Assembly (NCBI GenBank): GCA_030583905.1
Contig: CP129481.1
Span: 1,488,001-1,552,000 of the forward strand
DNA: 64,000 nucleotides
Source of the DNA: Anaerolineales bacterium
GTDB lineage: Bacteria; Chloroflexota; Anaerolineae; Anaerolineales; Villigracilaceae
Reading direction: 5' to 3'
Shown here: piece by piece, positions 34,700 through 44,400 of the stretch
Layout: every line of letters starts with the position of its first letter
Numbering within the stretch: position 1 is the first letter of the stretch
Program-made: the position numbers and the translations under genes
Notes under the pieces: model-generated
The model's database searches: none
Seen by the model: only the letters and a program-made list of their open reading frames with translations
Told to the model about the DNA's origin: nothing

Positions 34700-36009
34700 A
34701 TGTCCCTGTAAGTTCTCAACGGCTTACCGGTCAAGATTTGGTTCGTCTGAAGAAATATCTCGCTGACCATCTGTCTCGCGCGCTTGAGATGGAGGGGGTT
34801 CCAGCCGCTCAACGCGGCACATTCTTAAAACAAAATATCATGCGCGTCTATGACCAGACGCAGTTGAAACTCCCGGATGATGTTCGAAATGAGATATTCA
34901 AACAGGTGTTCGATGACCTGCTGGGATATGGACCCATACAATCCCTGCTTGATGACCCTGAAGTATCCGAGATCATGGTGAACGGTCCGCAAAAAATCTT
35001 TATTGAGAAGAATGGAAAACTCACCAAGTCCAATGTTGTCTTCGACGATGATGAACACGTCGTTCGGATCATAGACCGCATCATTCTTCCTTTGGGCCGC
35101 CATGTGGACTGGGACTCTCCCACAGTGGATGCCCGTTTGCCCGATGGCTCGCGGGTTAACGCGGTTGTGCGTCCTGTCGCCATTGACGGACCGTCGATTA
35201 CCATCAGAAAATTCCGCAAGGACAAGTTGCAGGTAAGTGATCTCATTGATTTCGGTTCGATCACCCAGCAAATGGCGGAATTTCTCGAAGCATGTGTCAA
35301 GGCGCGTTTTAATATTGTGGTTTCAGGCGGTACCGGATCGGGGAAGACCACTTTGCTCAATGTCCTTTCCGGTTTTATTCCCGAGAATGAACGCATTGTC
35401 ACCATCGAAGATGCCGCTGAATTGCAACTCCAGCAGGATCACGTCATGCGTATGGAAACGAAAGCGCCCAATTCGGACGGGCTTCACTCGGTAACGATCC
35501 GTGACTTGGTGCGGAACTCCCTGCGTATGCGCCCCGATCGGATTGTGGTAGGGGAGGTGCGCGGCGGTGAAGCGTTGGATATGCTTCAAGCCATGAATAC
35601 GGGACATGACGGATCGTTGACCACCGTCCATTCCAACAGTCCGCGTGATGCGCTCTCACGTCTTGAGACGCTTGTTTTGATGTCGGGCATGGACCTCCCA
35701 CTTAAGGTGGTGCGTCAGCAGATTTCCTCTGCGGTGGATCTGATCGTACAGCAAACCCGCCTGAAAGATGGTCAACGTAAAGTGACCTCCATTACCGAAG
35801 TTGCCGGCATGGAAGGTGATGTTGTTGTGCTGACCGATATCTTTAAGTTCATCCAGACAGGCGTGTCTGCGGATGGAAAGGTGATCGGCGAACTGAATGC
35901 CACCGGCATCCGCCCGATATTCACGCCGCGTTTGGAAGCGGCTGGCTATAAACTTAGCGCGGAAGTGTTCGCGCCGAAATTGTCACCTAAAACAGCCGCG
36001 CGTCGCTGA
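34696..36009 (+). CDS. CpaF/TadA-like secretion ATPase
   Basis: 437 residues, type II/IV secretion superfamily ATPase, CpaF branch. FDDLLGYGPIQSLLDDPEVSEIMVNGP is the branch-specific N-terminal motif; Walker A is GGTGSGKTT, with ATIEDAAELQL-type Asp box, the RMRPDRIVVGEVRGGEAL arginine/Walker B region and TGHDGSLTTVHSNS histidine box. It normally powers pilus assembly, but no TadB, TadC, prepilin or peptidase gene is in the window. The start overlaps the preceding small gene by 4 bases (ATGA). Confidence 0.93.
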   Translation: MNVPVSSQRLTGQDLVRLKKYLADHLSRALEMEGVPAAQRGTFLKQNIMRVYDQTQLKLPDDVRNEIFKQVFDDLLGYGPIQSLLDDPEVSEIMVNGPQKIFIEKNGKLTKSNVVFDDDEHVVRIIDRIILPLGRHVDWDSPTVDARLPDGSRVNAVVRPVAIDGPSITIRKFRKDKLQVSDLIDFGSITQQMAEFLEACVKARFNIVVSGGTGSGKTTLLNVLSGFIPENERIVTIEDAAELQLQQDHVMRMETKAPNSDGLHSVTIRDLVRNSLRMRPDRIVVGEVRGGEALDMLQAMNTGHDGSLTTVHSNSPRDALSRLETLVLMSGMDLPLKVVRQQISSAVDLIVQQTRLKDGQRKVTSITEVAGMEGDVVVLTDIFKFIQTGVSADGKVIGELNATGIRPIFTPRLEAAGYKLSAEVFAPKLSPKTAARR

Positions 36010-36016
36010 TACACTC

Positions 36017-36025
36017 TGCTATAAT
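36017..36025 (+). promoter_or_regulatory. extended -10 promoter for the XRE regulator
   Basis: TGCTATAAT: TG at 36017-36018 and TATAAT at 36020-36025, 28 bases before ATG, with a GATGAGGA ribosome site between. No good -35 is seen, as expected for an extended -10 promoter. Confidence 0.55.
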
Positions 36026-36053
36026 CTAGGCATCCAACCATTGATGAGGAACC

Positions 36054-36728
36054 ATGACCAACGCTCAAATCACCATACGCGAAAAGAAACTCGGCTTGTT
36101 GATTCGGGATGCCCGCATGGCGGAACGCCGCAGCATCAAGGAATGTGCCGATGCGATCGGAGTCAAGCCGGGCATATTCCGCGCTTATGAAGAAGGGCGT
36201 CGTTCGCCGTCCCTGCCGGAACTGGAAGCGCTTGTTTATTTCCTGAAACTGCCCATTGCCCAATTCTGGGGAAATGAGACCATGTCTGATGCGCCGTCAC
36301 CGATGGAAGCGAATGACATCACCCGTCTGATCGCTCTGCGTCAGCGTATGATCGGCGCGCTTTTGCGACAGGAACGCACCAACGCGAATATGTCCGTTCG
36401 CCACCTTGCCGCAGAAACGGGTATCTCCCAGTCGAAATTGAAATCCTATGAACTGGGCGAACGCCCCATTTCTGTGCCGGAGCTGGAGGGCATTCTTGCT
36501 GTCATTGGGACACGCATCGACGTATTCTTCGATCAAAGCGGTCCCGTTGGTCAGTGGATGAATAATCAGCGTGCCATGCAAAAATTTCAGGAACTTTCCG
36601 AAGAGATGCAAAATTTTGTATGTCAGCCGGTTAACCGCCCCTATATTGAACTCGCCATGAAGCTCAGCGAAATGTCGAAGGATAAACTTCGCTCGGTTGC
36701 GGAAGGTCTCTTGGATATAACGCTTTAA
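36054..36728 (+). CDS. double XRE-type helix-turn-helix regulator
   Basis: 224 residues with two Cro/C1-type HTH segments: about 12-66 (LGLLIRDARMAERRSIKECADAIG, YEEGRRSPSLPELEAL) and about 98-152 (LLRQERTNANMSVRHLAAETGIS, SYELGERPISVPELEGIL). The last 70 residues are helical and unassigned. It may bind a long or two-part operator, or one domain may have another partner. It has its own extended -10 promoter. Confidence 0.88.
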   Translation: MTNAQITIREKKLGLLIRDARMAERRSIKECADAIGVKPGIFRAYEEGRRSPSLPELEALVYFLKLPIAQFWGNETMSDAPSPMEANDITRLIALRQRMIGALLRQERTNANMSVRHLAAETGISQSKLKSYELGERPISVPELEGILAVIGTRIDVFFDQSGPVGQWMNNQRAMQKFQELSEEMQNFVCQPVNRPYIELAMKLSEMSKDKLRSVAEGLLDITL

Positions 36729-36748
36729 GATTCCAGCTTTTAAAACCT

Positions 36749-37270
36749 ATGACACTCGAACCCGCTCAACTCGACGCCCAAGGCAAACAAGCCTTTCAGG
36801 AGAAACGCTTCGACGAAGCCGCCGAGTATTTTCGCCAGGCGGCGGAAGGCTACACTCTGGAGCGTGCCATTTTGCTCGCCGCCGAGATGAAGAATAATAT
36901 GAGTGTCGCTCTATTGCAGGCGGGCAAACCGCGGGCATCACTCGATGCCGCCCTTGGCACGGATGAGACGTTTGCCGGCGCGAACGACATCAAACGGCAG
37001 GCTATGGCAGTGGGGAATCAAGCCGCCGCGCTCGAAGAACTCAAACGCTACGAAGAAGCCCTCGAACGATACGAACGTTCCGCTGAACTTTTCAGGCAGG
37101 CGGGGGAAGATGACCTGCGTTCCATGGTTATGAAATCTGCAGCTGCCATCAAGTTGAAGACGGGCAATATCACCGAATCGGCATTCAAGATGATGGGGTC
37201 GCTTGACGCCAAAAGGACGCCCGGCTTTTTTGAACGAATTTTGAAATTTTTCATGCGCTTCATCAAATGA
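36749..37270 (+). CDS. TPR-repeat protein
   Basis: 173 residues, helical, with TPR units such as AQGKQAFQEKRFDEAAEYFRQ and ALEELKRYEEALERYERS. The C-terminus FFERILKFFMRFIK is a short amphipathic, strongly basic helix that could touch the membrane. It is probably a scaffold. Its last codons overlap the next start (ATGA at 37267), so it is coupled to the acetyltransferase. Confidence 0.8.
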   Translation: MTLEPAQLDAQGKQAFQEKRFDEAAEYFRQAAEGYTLERAILLAAEMKNNMSVALLQAGKPRASLDAALGTDETFAGANDIKRQAMAVGNQAAALEELKRYEEALERYERSAELFRQAGEDDLRSMVMKSAAAIKLKTGNITESAFKMMGSLDAKRTPGFFERILKFFMRFIK

Positions 37271-38142
37271 TCACTACCAGCCTCCACGTGCGCCGCGCGG
37301 TTGCGCAGGATCATCGTCAGATTGCCAGCCTCGTTTTCCATGAGGCAAATACGCATCGTCATCTCGATTGGCGTTCCGCCCTTGAATGGATCGGTTCCCA
37401 AAATTATTGGGTGCTCGAAGAGAACGGAATGGTCGCTGCCGCGCTTGCCTGCCCGGAAGACCCGCCGAATGTGGCGTGGATCCGCCTGTTTGCCCATCAG
37501 CCGCATCTTTCCGGACTTGAAGCCTGGTCTGCGCTCTGGGAACGGGCACACACTGAGATCGAATCTTCCAACCCGCGTACTCAAATCGCCGCCATTATCC
37601 TAAAGCAGTGGTTTCAAACCATGCTGCTTTCCAGCGGATTTGAAATGAAACAGGATATCATTCTCCTGCAATTGCGCGGCGAACAATATCGACCGCCCGC
37701 AGCGCCAAGCGGATTCCGTATCCGCCGCATGGAAATGAGCGATCTCCTCGTTATAGCGCAGGTGGACCTTGAAGCGTTCGGTCCGTTCTGGCATAACACA
37801 CTCGACGCATTACAGCGTGCGCGTTCACAGGCAATCCATGCTACGGTTGCGGAAACGGAAACGGGCGTGATCGGGTATCAGATCAGTACGGGGAATCCGG
37901 TTGGGGCGCACCTCGCCAGGCTTGGGGTTCGTCCCGAGGCGCAAGGCAGGGGGGTGGGGACGGCATTGGTCAGGGATCTTGTTCAATGGCTCGAAAAACG
38001 TCAGACTGTTAACATTTCCGTCAATACGCAGGCGGATAATACAGCCTCCCTGGCGCTTTATCAAAAACTCGGTTTCGTTCGCACAGGTGAATATTTTCCG
38101 GTCTTTGTGTACCCATTGGAATCAAAAATCGAAAAGCGCTGA
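37267..38142 (+). CDS. tandem GNAT acetyltransferase
   Basis: 291 residues with two GNAT-like halves. The C-terminal half (about 150-285) is a clear acyl-CoA-binding domain: GFRIRRMEMSDLLVIAQVD, LGVRPEAQGRGVGTALV (pyrophosphate loop) and NTASLALYQKLGFVRTGEY. The N-terminal half (LHVRRAVAQDHRQIASLVFHE, LAWIRL-type strands) lacks a clear loop and may be degenerate. Substrate unknown. Its ATG overlaps the TPR gene stop. Confidence 0.85.
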   Translation: MITTSLHVRRAVAQDHRQIASLVFHEANTHRHLDWRSALEWIGSQNYWVLEENGMVAAALACPEDPPNVAWIRLFAHQPHLSGLEAWSALWERAHTEIESSNPRTQIAAIILKQWFQTMLLSSGFEMKQDIILLQLRGEQYRPPAAPSGFRIRRMEMSDLLVIAQVDLEAFGPFWHNTLDALQRARSQAIHATVAETETGVIGYQISTGNPVGAHLARLGVRPEAQGRGVGTALVRDLVQWLEKRQTVNISVNTQADNTASLALYQKLGFVRTGEYFPVFVYPLESKIEKR

Positions 38143-38213
38143 AAAAAGAAATAATGTTGGGCGTGCCAGGAGCGCGCGGTAATATGAATTTAAAATCACC
38201 GGCGGAGGGTGAA

Positions 38214-39053
38214 ATGAAACATTATGAAACGACTTGGAAGGCGCGCGATGGAGTGGAACTCTTTGCGCAATCATGGGAACCGGCGGCGATCCTTCCCAAA
38301 GCGGTTGTCTGTCACGTGCATGGACTTGGGGAACACAGTTCGCGTTATGAGCATGTTGCCAGGGCGCTCACAAAACAAGGATTTATTTTGTTTACCTATG
38401 ATCTGCGCGGACATGGGCGTTCAGGCGGCATCCGTGGGCATATATCCTCCATCGAGGATTTTATGCAGGATATTGACCTGTTATTTGAGCGGGCGCGTTT
38501 GCGCTATCCCGATCTGCCGCTTTTCTTGTATGGGCATAGTATGGGCGGCATTCAAGTTTTGTACTATGGTTTGTCTCGCAGACCGGATGTTAAGGGTGTA
38601 ATTGCTACAAGTTCAGGCTTGCACACCGCTCTCGAGAAACAGACCATGAAGGTTTTTGCCGTGAGGATGCTTGGTTCGTTGATGCCGAAGACATCCCTTA
38701 TTAGTGGCTTGGATCCGAAGGGGGTGTCGCGGGATGAAAAGGTGGTGCAGGCTTATATTAATGACCCATTGGTGCATGATCTGGTATCCTTTGGATTGGG
38801 GAAGACCATGTTGGGTGTTGTGCGCTGGACCTTGGAACACGCGGGAGATTTCCCCCTGCCGCTGCTTCTGCTGCATGGCAAGGAAGATGTGATTGCATTT
38901 CCTTCGAGCAGCGTGGAATTTGCAGCGCCGTTGAAGGATAAATGCACACTTGTCCTTTGGGATGGAGCATATCACGAACTCCACAATGAGCCGGAAAAGG
39001 AAGAGGTATTCCGAACCATGACCATCTGGATGGATGCCCGTCTGCGGGAATAG
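38214..39053 (+). CDS. monoacylglycerol lipase-like alpha/beta hydrolase
   Basis: 279 residues from ATG 38214, picked because GGAGGGTG precedes it. Serine hydrolase of the lysophospholipase/monoglyceride lipase group: HVHGLGEHSSRY oxyanion region, YDLRGHGRS, nucleophile Ser109 in YGHSMGGIQ, Asp in LHGKEDVI and His in GAYHELHNEPE. No signal peptide. It likely acts on monoacylglycerols or lysolipids. Confidence 0.9.
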   Translation: MKHYETTWKARDGVELFAQSWEPAAILPKAVVCHVHGLGEHSSRYEHVARALTKQGFILFTYDLRGHGRSGGIRGHISSIEDFMQDIDLLFERARLRYPDLPLFLYGHSMGGIQVLYYGLSRRPDVKGVIATSSGLHTALEKQTMKVFAVRMLGSLMPKTSLISGLDPKGVSRDEKVVQAYINDPLVHDLVSFGLGKTMLGVVRWTLEHAGDFPLPLLLLHGKEDVIAFPSSSVEFAAPLKDKCTLVLWDGAYHELHNEPEKEEVFRTMTIWMDARLRE

Positions 39054-39143
39054 GAAAATAAGAGCATTCTAAGATATGCTGGACAAATCCATTTCAGCAT
39101 GGGAAAATTCCCGTCAATTAAAACTTTAAGCATAGGAGCCGGT

Positions 39144-39890
39144 ATGAGCAATAATAAAGAAATAAGCAAAAGACAGGCGCGCAAGCAGCAGGTACGCCGC
39201 AAAGAGCAGCGTTCGCGTCTATTGGGTATTGGATTGGTAACGGCAGGGGCACTTTTCATTGCCTTTTTATTCATTTATCCGAATGTGCGACCAATCGGTG
39301 AGATCGTGTCTGCGCCTGAGGTTGAGCGCGGGATCGTTGATTTCAATACGGCGGGCGATCCGAACGCTCCGATCAAGATCGAGGAATATTCGGATTACCA
39401 ATGTCCTTACTGCCGCATTTTCTTTGAGAATACTGAAGATGCCTTGACCCAGAGTTATATTGCCAACGGGACAGTTCATTTCGTTTATCGTTCATTTGGC
39501 TCGTTCATTGGCGCAGAATCAGGCAGGGCGGCGGAAGCCTCCTACTGTGCGGGCGATCAGGATAAATTCTGGGATATGCACGATATAATTTTTGCCAACC
39601 AGACCGGCGAAAATGCTGGATCCTACACGGATCGCCGCCTGACTGCATTTGCCGAGGAGATCGGTCTCGATATGGATGAGTTCGGCTCCTGTTTCAATGG
39701 TGGAAAATACGCAGACCGTGTAGAAGAAGATTTCAAGGATGGGGTTGAAGCTGGTATCCGCGCTACGCCTTCCTTCGTTATGACCTATACCGTCAATGGC
39801 GAGACGAAGACAAGAGTGATCGAAGGTGCCCAGCCTTTCGATGTCTTCCAGCAGGAGATCGAAGCTGCCCTGGCGGAGATTGGTCAATAA
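39144..39890 (+). CDS. membrane-anchored DsbA-like thioredoxin-fold protein
   Basis: 248 residues from ATG 39144 (TAGGAG upstream). A basic cytosolic N-terminus (RQARKQQVRRKEQRSR) leads to one transmembrane helix (about 25-45) and an extracytoplasmic DsbA-type domain with the active site CPYC (Cys87, Cys90) and the cis-Pro region IRATPSFVM. It probably makes or shuffles disulfides outside the membrane; two more cysteines (SYCAGD, GSCFNGG) are present. The VKOR or DsbB partner is not in the window. Confidence 0.92.
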   Translation: MSNNKEISKRQARKQQVRRKEQRSRLLGIGLVTAGALFIAFLFIYPNVRPIGEIVSAPEVERGIVDFNTAGDPNAPIKIEEYSDYQCPYCRIFFENTEDALTQSYIANGTVHFVYRSFGSFIGAESGRAAEASYCAGDQDKFWDMHDIIFANQTGENAGSYTDRRLTAFAEEIGLDMDEFGSCFNGGKYADRVEEDFKDGVEAGIRATPSFVMTYTVNGETKTRVIEGAQPFDVFQQEIEAALAEIGQ

Positions 39891-39910
39891 TCTGCGAATA
39901 TTTCAATGAT

Positions 39911-39942
39911 AAAAAAGACGCTGCTTGAGCAGCGTCTTTTTT
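39911..39942. terminator. bidirectional intrinsic terminator
   Basis: Perfect 15-bp stem 39911-39925 with 39928-39942 (AAAAAAGACGCTGCT), 2-base loop, A- and T-tracts on both sides. It serves the dsbA-like gene on plus and the convergent NarL-type regulator on minus. Confidence 0.92.
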
Positions 39943-39965
39943 GATTCTGATATTGGCAGGGATTA

Positions 39966-40634
39966 TTACTTTATCGAACTTTGGCGGTTTACGATGCCTT
40001 GCTGCCAGGCATATACTGCAACTTGGGTGCGGTCTGCCAGATGTAATTTGCTGAGAATATTACTGACATGTCCTTTTACTGTGTTCTCGCTGATCACCAG
40101 TTTTTCTGCGATCTGACTGTTGGAGAGTCCGTTTGCGATGAGTTTCAACACATCCGTTTCACGATCGGTCAATTCCGTGAACAGGGGCTGTTCCTCGCTG
40201 TTTTCACTGCGGATATTTTGCAAGACCCGTGCGGCTACACGTGGATGTAATGTCACCTCGCCGTGGACTGCGCGGTGCAGAACCTCCACAAGTTTATCCA
40301 TTTTCATATCTTTCAGAATATAGGAAATTGCCCCCGCCTTCAAAGCTGGGAAGATATGGATATCTTCATGGTAGGAGGTAAGTACCACCACTTGTGAGCG
40401 CGGACTGATTTGCTTTATCCGCCGTGTTGTCTCGATCCCGTCCATGCCGGGCAAGATCAAATCCAATAACACGATTTCGGGGATCAATTCGGATACCATC
40501 TCCAATGCTTCTTCGCCGGAGGCTGCTTCGCCGATGACGTGAAAATCGGACAAATTTTCAAGATAGGAGCGAATCCCATTGCGGACTACCTCATGGTCAT
40601 CCACGATTAAGATGCTGGTGCGGTGTTGCTTCAT
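39966..40634 (-). CDS. NarL/LuxR-family response regulator
   Basis: 222 residues. Receiver with LIVDDHEVVR, Asp58 (IVLLDLILPG), LTSYHED and LKDMK; C-terminal LuxR HTH (TDRETDVLKLIANGLSNSQIAEKL, TVKGHVSNILSKL). Its ATG overlaps the TGA of the upstream sensor kinase by 4 bases, making the pair a coupled two-component system. Confidence 0.95.
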   Translation of the reverse strand: MKQHRTSILIVDDHEVVRNGIRSYLENLSDFHVIGEAASGEEALEMVSELIPEIVLLDLILPGMDGIETTRRIKQISPRSQVVVLTSYHEDIHIFPALKAGAISYILKDMKMDKLVEVLHRAVHGEVTLHPRVAARVLQNIRSENSEEQPLFTELTDRETDVLKLIANGLSNSQIAEKLVISENTVKGHVSNILSKLHLADRTQVAVYAWQQGIVNRQSSIK

Positions 40635-43600
40635 GTTTCACTGCCTCCATTATTTTTTATCGGTACTTGCGCGATCAGGCAGGTCCCCTGTCCCGGGGTG
40701 CTTTGTATTTGTACGGTCCCACGCAGGCTGCCGATCCGGTCGCGCATGGAGCGGAAGCCAAGCCCCTTGGCTTTTTGATTCATATCGAAACCGCAGCCAT
40801 TGTCAGCAATGGTGACTTGCAGGGAGTCTGTGTGATAGATAAGGGAAATATCCACCCGGCTGGCTTTACTGTGACGTGCAACATTCGCCAACGCTTCCTG
40901 AACCAGCCGATAGATGGCTTGCTCCAACTCCAGCGGGAGTTGACGATCGTTCAGGATGGTCAGGTTGGAGGTGATGTCGTTGCGGTTTTCCCATTCAAAG
41001 ATATATTCCCGCAGCGTGGTCTGAAGTCCCTTTTCCTGCAAGGCGATGGGATAGATCTCCTGAATTAGGAAGTTCAATTCCTGAATGACCTCATAGATCA
41101 GCGTCTCCGCCTCGTTCAGGTTTGGAGCGATCTCTCCGTTTTTGGATCTGACCAATCCGTTGACGGTTCCCAACTGGGCGAGCGCTGCAAACGCCTTTTG
41201 TTTTGCGCTGTCGTGCAGGTCGCGCGCGAGGCGGTTTCGTTCCTCCATGACAGCCAGGTCCTTGGTTTGCTCGAACAACTGCATGTTGGCTATGGATAAT
41301 GATGCGCGGTTCACGAGCGCGGTAAATAGACGGACGGCATCTTTGTTGAGCGCGTCGGGACGGGTATATGCCACATTGAAGATCGCGACCACTTTGCCAT
41401 CTATGATGATTGGGAAATGGGCGTAGGAACGAATGCCTTCCCGATCCATGGCGGCTCGTATGTCATCGCGCAGTTCGTTTGGCTTTAAATGGGATACGAT
41501 CACCGCTGCGCTGGTTTTCATTGCCCTGCCAACCATCCCTTCACCATAATCGAATTGAAGTACGGACAGGGTTTCGGGCTGGAAACCACGGCTGACATGC
41601 GGCAGGATCTTGTTTTTTGATTCATTCCAAAGGAAGACAACGCTGCGGTCTGCCTTTAGCATGGTGATGGATACATCCACCAGGGTTTGAAAGACATGGT
41701 TCAGCGTGACGCTTCGCAGGATCTTTTCATCCGCCTGATACAGCGCCTCGATCTCGCCCGTGCGTTTTTCCAGATCCGCGGTGCGTTTCTTTACCAGTCG
41801 TTCCAATTCCCGGTTGCGCGTTTCGATGTTTTTCACTCCCCAGCGCAAACCGCCAATCAAACTGACACCAAGCACAACGACAGCCAACCCCAGGAACCAC
41901 CAAGTCTCCCAGAATGGCGGCACAACAATTATGCTGATGGCTTGTCCCTGTTCATTCCATGTGCCGTCACTGTTCGAGCCTCGCAGGCGCAGTGTGTAAT
42001 TTCCGCCGGGCAGATTTGTATAACGACCGTTCCTTTGCGTGCCGATATTGATCCAATCGTTGTCAAAGCCTTCCAGCATGTACGCATACTGATTTCTCGA
42101 TGGTTGTTCATAGGCGAAGGCGGTAAATTCGAACTCAAAAGAGTCTTGGGGCCATTCCAGTGTGATGTTTTGCAGATATTCGACAGATAGCGTATCTTCG
42201 TGTGGGGCGCCATCCCGCGTCAGGGATGTGAGGGAAACCTTGGGAGCGTAGGGATTATCCTTGATCTCCTCCGGAGAAAATAGGATCAATCCATTAATGC
42301 CTCCAAAATACATCTTTCCGTTTTGGTCTTTGGCAAAGGCGTTCTGGTTGAATTCGTTGCTCTGTAATCCGTCGCTGACCGTGAAGTTGCGGAAGGTTCG
42401 GTCGGCTGGATCGAATTTGGAAAGTCCATAGTTCGTGCTTACCCAGAGATATCCCATTTCATCTTCGAGAATTCCATAAATGATATTGTTCGGCAGACCT
42501 TCATTTTCTGTAAAGTGGGAGAAGGTGTTGTTTCCGGGCTCAAAGCGATCCAGTCCGCCGCCATATGTGCCGATCCAAAGGATTCCATCCTTATCTTCAT
42601 GGATGACCATAATGGCGTTGCCGCCAAGCGAAGATGGATTCTCCGGATTATGGGTATACCGAGTGACCTCATTTGTCTCAAGGTTGATGCGTCTTAACCC
42701 GTCATCGAACGTGCCAACCCAAAGGTTTTGGCTGCCATCTTCGATGATGGCATTGACCTGATGCCCGGAAAAGATATCCGGATTGCCCTCTTCCGGTTCA
42801 TATTGTTGAAATCCCTGATCGTCTCTGTTGAACAGATAAAGTCCGCGGTTTGTGCCGATCCAAAGATTCCCTGATGTATCTTCATGGATCGCAAAGATCG
42901 TTTCTCTTGTGTTGATATTATCGCCGGTTCCAACTTGCTGATAACTGAGAAAGGAGTTCGTTTCAGGGTCGAAGCGGTTTAATCCACGAGTTGTGCCAAC
43001 CCACAAGACTCCCTGCCTGTCACTGTAAAGCGAGATGACGCTGTCATTGCTGATCGTTGTCGGATCATTGGGATTGTGTTCGAAATATGTGAACTGCTCT
43101 GTGAGCGGATCGAAACGATTCAATCCGCCGTCAAGCGTGCCTATCCATACATAACCTTCATTGTCTGCAAGGATGGGGAAGATGAAGTTGCTGCTCAGGC
43201 TGGATGCGTTGTTTGGATTTTTGTGATAATAGGCGAACCTGTCCTGCTGGCGGTTATATTTGTTCAATCCGCCGCCATAGGTCCCGATCCATAAGACGCC
43301 GCTTGCATCTTCATAGATGGTAAATACCTGGTTGTTACTCAGGCTGTTTGAAACGGTTGGTTGATGCTGGTGATGAATGAAGCGAGCATTTTGTGGATCG
43401 TAACGGTCAAGTCCGTTGTTTGTGCCGATCCACAGCCCGCCGGAACGATCCTTATAGAGGGTGTACACGGTGTTCCCCGCCAGGCTGTCGGGGTTGCTTT
43501 CAGAATTCGTAAATCTTGTGAAATACCTATCTTCTGTGTGATAAAGGTTTAACCCATTTCCGGTACCGATCCACATTTCTCCTTCCCGCCCTTCGGCGAT

Positions 43601-44392
43601 GCTCAGAACGCGGTTATGACTCAGGCTGAACAGGTTGTTTTCGCTGAATTTATGAACCGTGAAACTTTTGTCCGTTTTGTCATATACGCTAAGCCCCGCA
43701 TTGGCGCTCCCGATCCATAGCAGCCCTTTTGTATCTTTGAATAAGGCGCGGATGGGGATGCGTGTCCTGCTTTGTGCTTCGGGTTGATTGGTGGGAAAGG
43801 CGTAATAATGGGTGAAACTGTCTGTTTCAAAATGCAGGAAATCCAGCCCGTTGTTGGTGCCGATCCATAGTCCATCTTCATCAAGGCAAAGGGCATGGAT
43901 CTCATTTCCGGCTATGCTGTCATCATCTGCAGCGCTATGGATGTAATGTTTGAATTGGTTGGTGTAGGGGTCGTAGCGGTTCAATCCGCCTGTTCGTGTG
44001 CCGATCCATAGATATCCCTGTTCGTCCTCTACAAGGGTTGTGACGGCACGGTCGCTTAGGCTGGATGGAGTGTTTGCATCGGGTTTGTAGACTTTGAAAT
44101 CGTATCCATCATAGCGGTTCAATCCGTCGTCTGTGCCAACCCAGAGGAAGCCCTTTTGGTCTTGCAGGATGGCGTTTACGACACTCTGTGAGAGACCTTC
44201 TTCGATGCTGATCTGTTCAAAGCGGATGTTTTTTCCGTACGGGATGGATAGGCTGGATGGAGGAGAATCAGGTGTGAGGTCGGAAGGTGAAGCGGATGGG
44301 GGTGTTTCCGGCGTGATGGCAGGGAATCCCGTGCCGCATGAAGCCGAGAACGTGACGAGGGTGACCATCCATAAAAGCCAAAACTTTCTCAT
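40631..44392 (-). CDS. Reg_prop beta-propeller / GAF sensor histidine kinase
   Basis: 1253 residues. An N-terminal signal with a lipobox-like SASC, then about 13-14 two-component propeller repeats of the type GYLWIGTRTGGLNRYDP (about 60-720), a Y_Y_Y domain (about 740-815), one membrane helix (about 827-850), a coiled coil, a GAF domain (about 890-1030), HisKA_3 with His near 1060 (LARDLHDSAKQ) and HATPase (IADNGCGFD, GLGFRSMRDR). The receptor half is outside the cell. It signals to the NarL-type regulator at 39966. A TATAAT 8 bases before ATG suggests a leaderless message. Confidence 0.93.
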   Translation of the reverse strand: MRKFWLLWMVTLVTFSASCGTGFPAITPETPPSASPSDLTPDSPPSSLSIPYGKNIRFEQISIEEGLSQSVVNAILQDQKGFLWVGTDDGLNRYDGYDFKVYKPDANTPSSLSDRAVTTLVEDEQGYLWIGTRTGGLNRYDPYTNQFKHYIHSAADDDSIAGNEIHALCLDEDGLWIGTNNGLDFLHFETDSFTHYYAFPTNQPEAQSRTRIPIRALFKDTKGLLWIGSANAGLSVYDKTDKSFTVHKFSENNLFSLSHNRVLSIAEGREGEMWIGTGNGLNLYHTEDRYFTRFTNSESNPDSLAGNTVYTLYKDRSGGLWIGTNNGLDRYDPQNARFIHHQHQPTVSNSLSNNQVFTIYEDASGVLWIGTYGGGLNKYNRQQDRFAYYHKNPNNASSLSSNFIFPILADNEGYVWIGTLDGGLNRFDPLTEQFTYFEHNPNDPTTISNDSVISLYSDRQGVLWVGTTRGLNRFDPETNSFLSYQQVGTGDNINTRETIFAIHEDTSGNLWIGTNRGLYLFNRDDQGFQQYEPEEGNPDIFSGHQVNAIIEDGSQNLWVGTFDDGLRRINLETNEVTRYTHNPENPSSLGGNAIMVIHEDKDGILWIGTYGGGLDRFEPGNNTFSHFTENEGLPNNIIYGILEDEMGYLWVSTNYGLSKFDPADRTFRNFTVSDGLQSNEFNQNAFAKDQNGKMYFGGINGLILFSPEEIKDNPYAPKVSLTSLTRDGAPHEDTLSVEYLQNITLEWPQDSFEFEFTAFAYEQPSRNQYAYMLEGFDNDWINIGTQRNGRYTNLPGGNYTLRLRGSNSDGTWNEQGQAISIIVVPPFWETWWFLGLAVVVLGVSLIGGLRWGVKNIETRNRELERLVKKRTADLEKRTGEIEALYQADEKILRSVTLNHVFQTLVDVSITMLKADRSVVFLWNESKNKILPHVSRGFQPETLSVLQFDYGEGMVGRAMKTSAAVIVSHLKPNELRDDIRAAMDREGIRSYAHFPIIIDGKVVAIFNVAYTRPDALNKDAVRLFTALVNRASLSIANMQLFEQTKDLAVMEERNRLARDLHDSAKQKAFAALAQLGTVNGLVRSKNGEIAPNLNEAETLIYEVIQELNFLIQEIYPIALQEKGLQTTLREYIFEWENRNDITSNLTILNDRQLPLELEQAIYRLVQEALANVARHSKASRVDISLIYHTDSLQVTIADNGCGFDMNQKAKGLGFRSMRDRIGSLRGTVQIQSTPGQGTCLIAQVPIKNNGGSET

Positions 44393-44400
44393 TACCGGTA

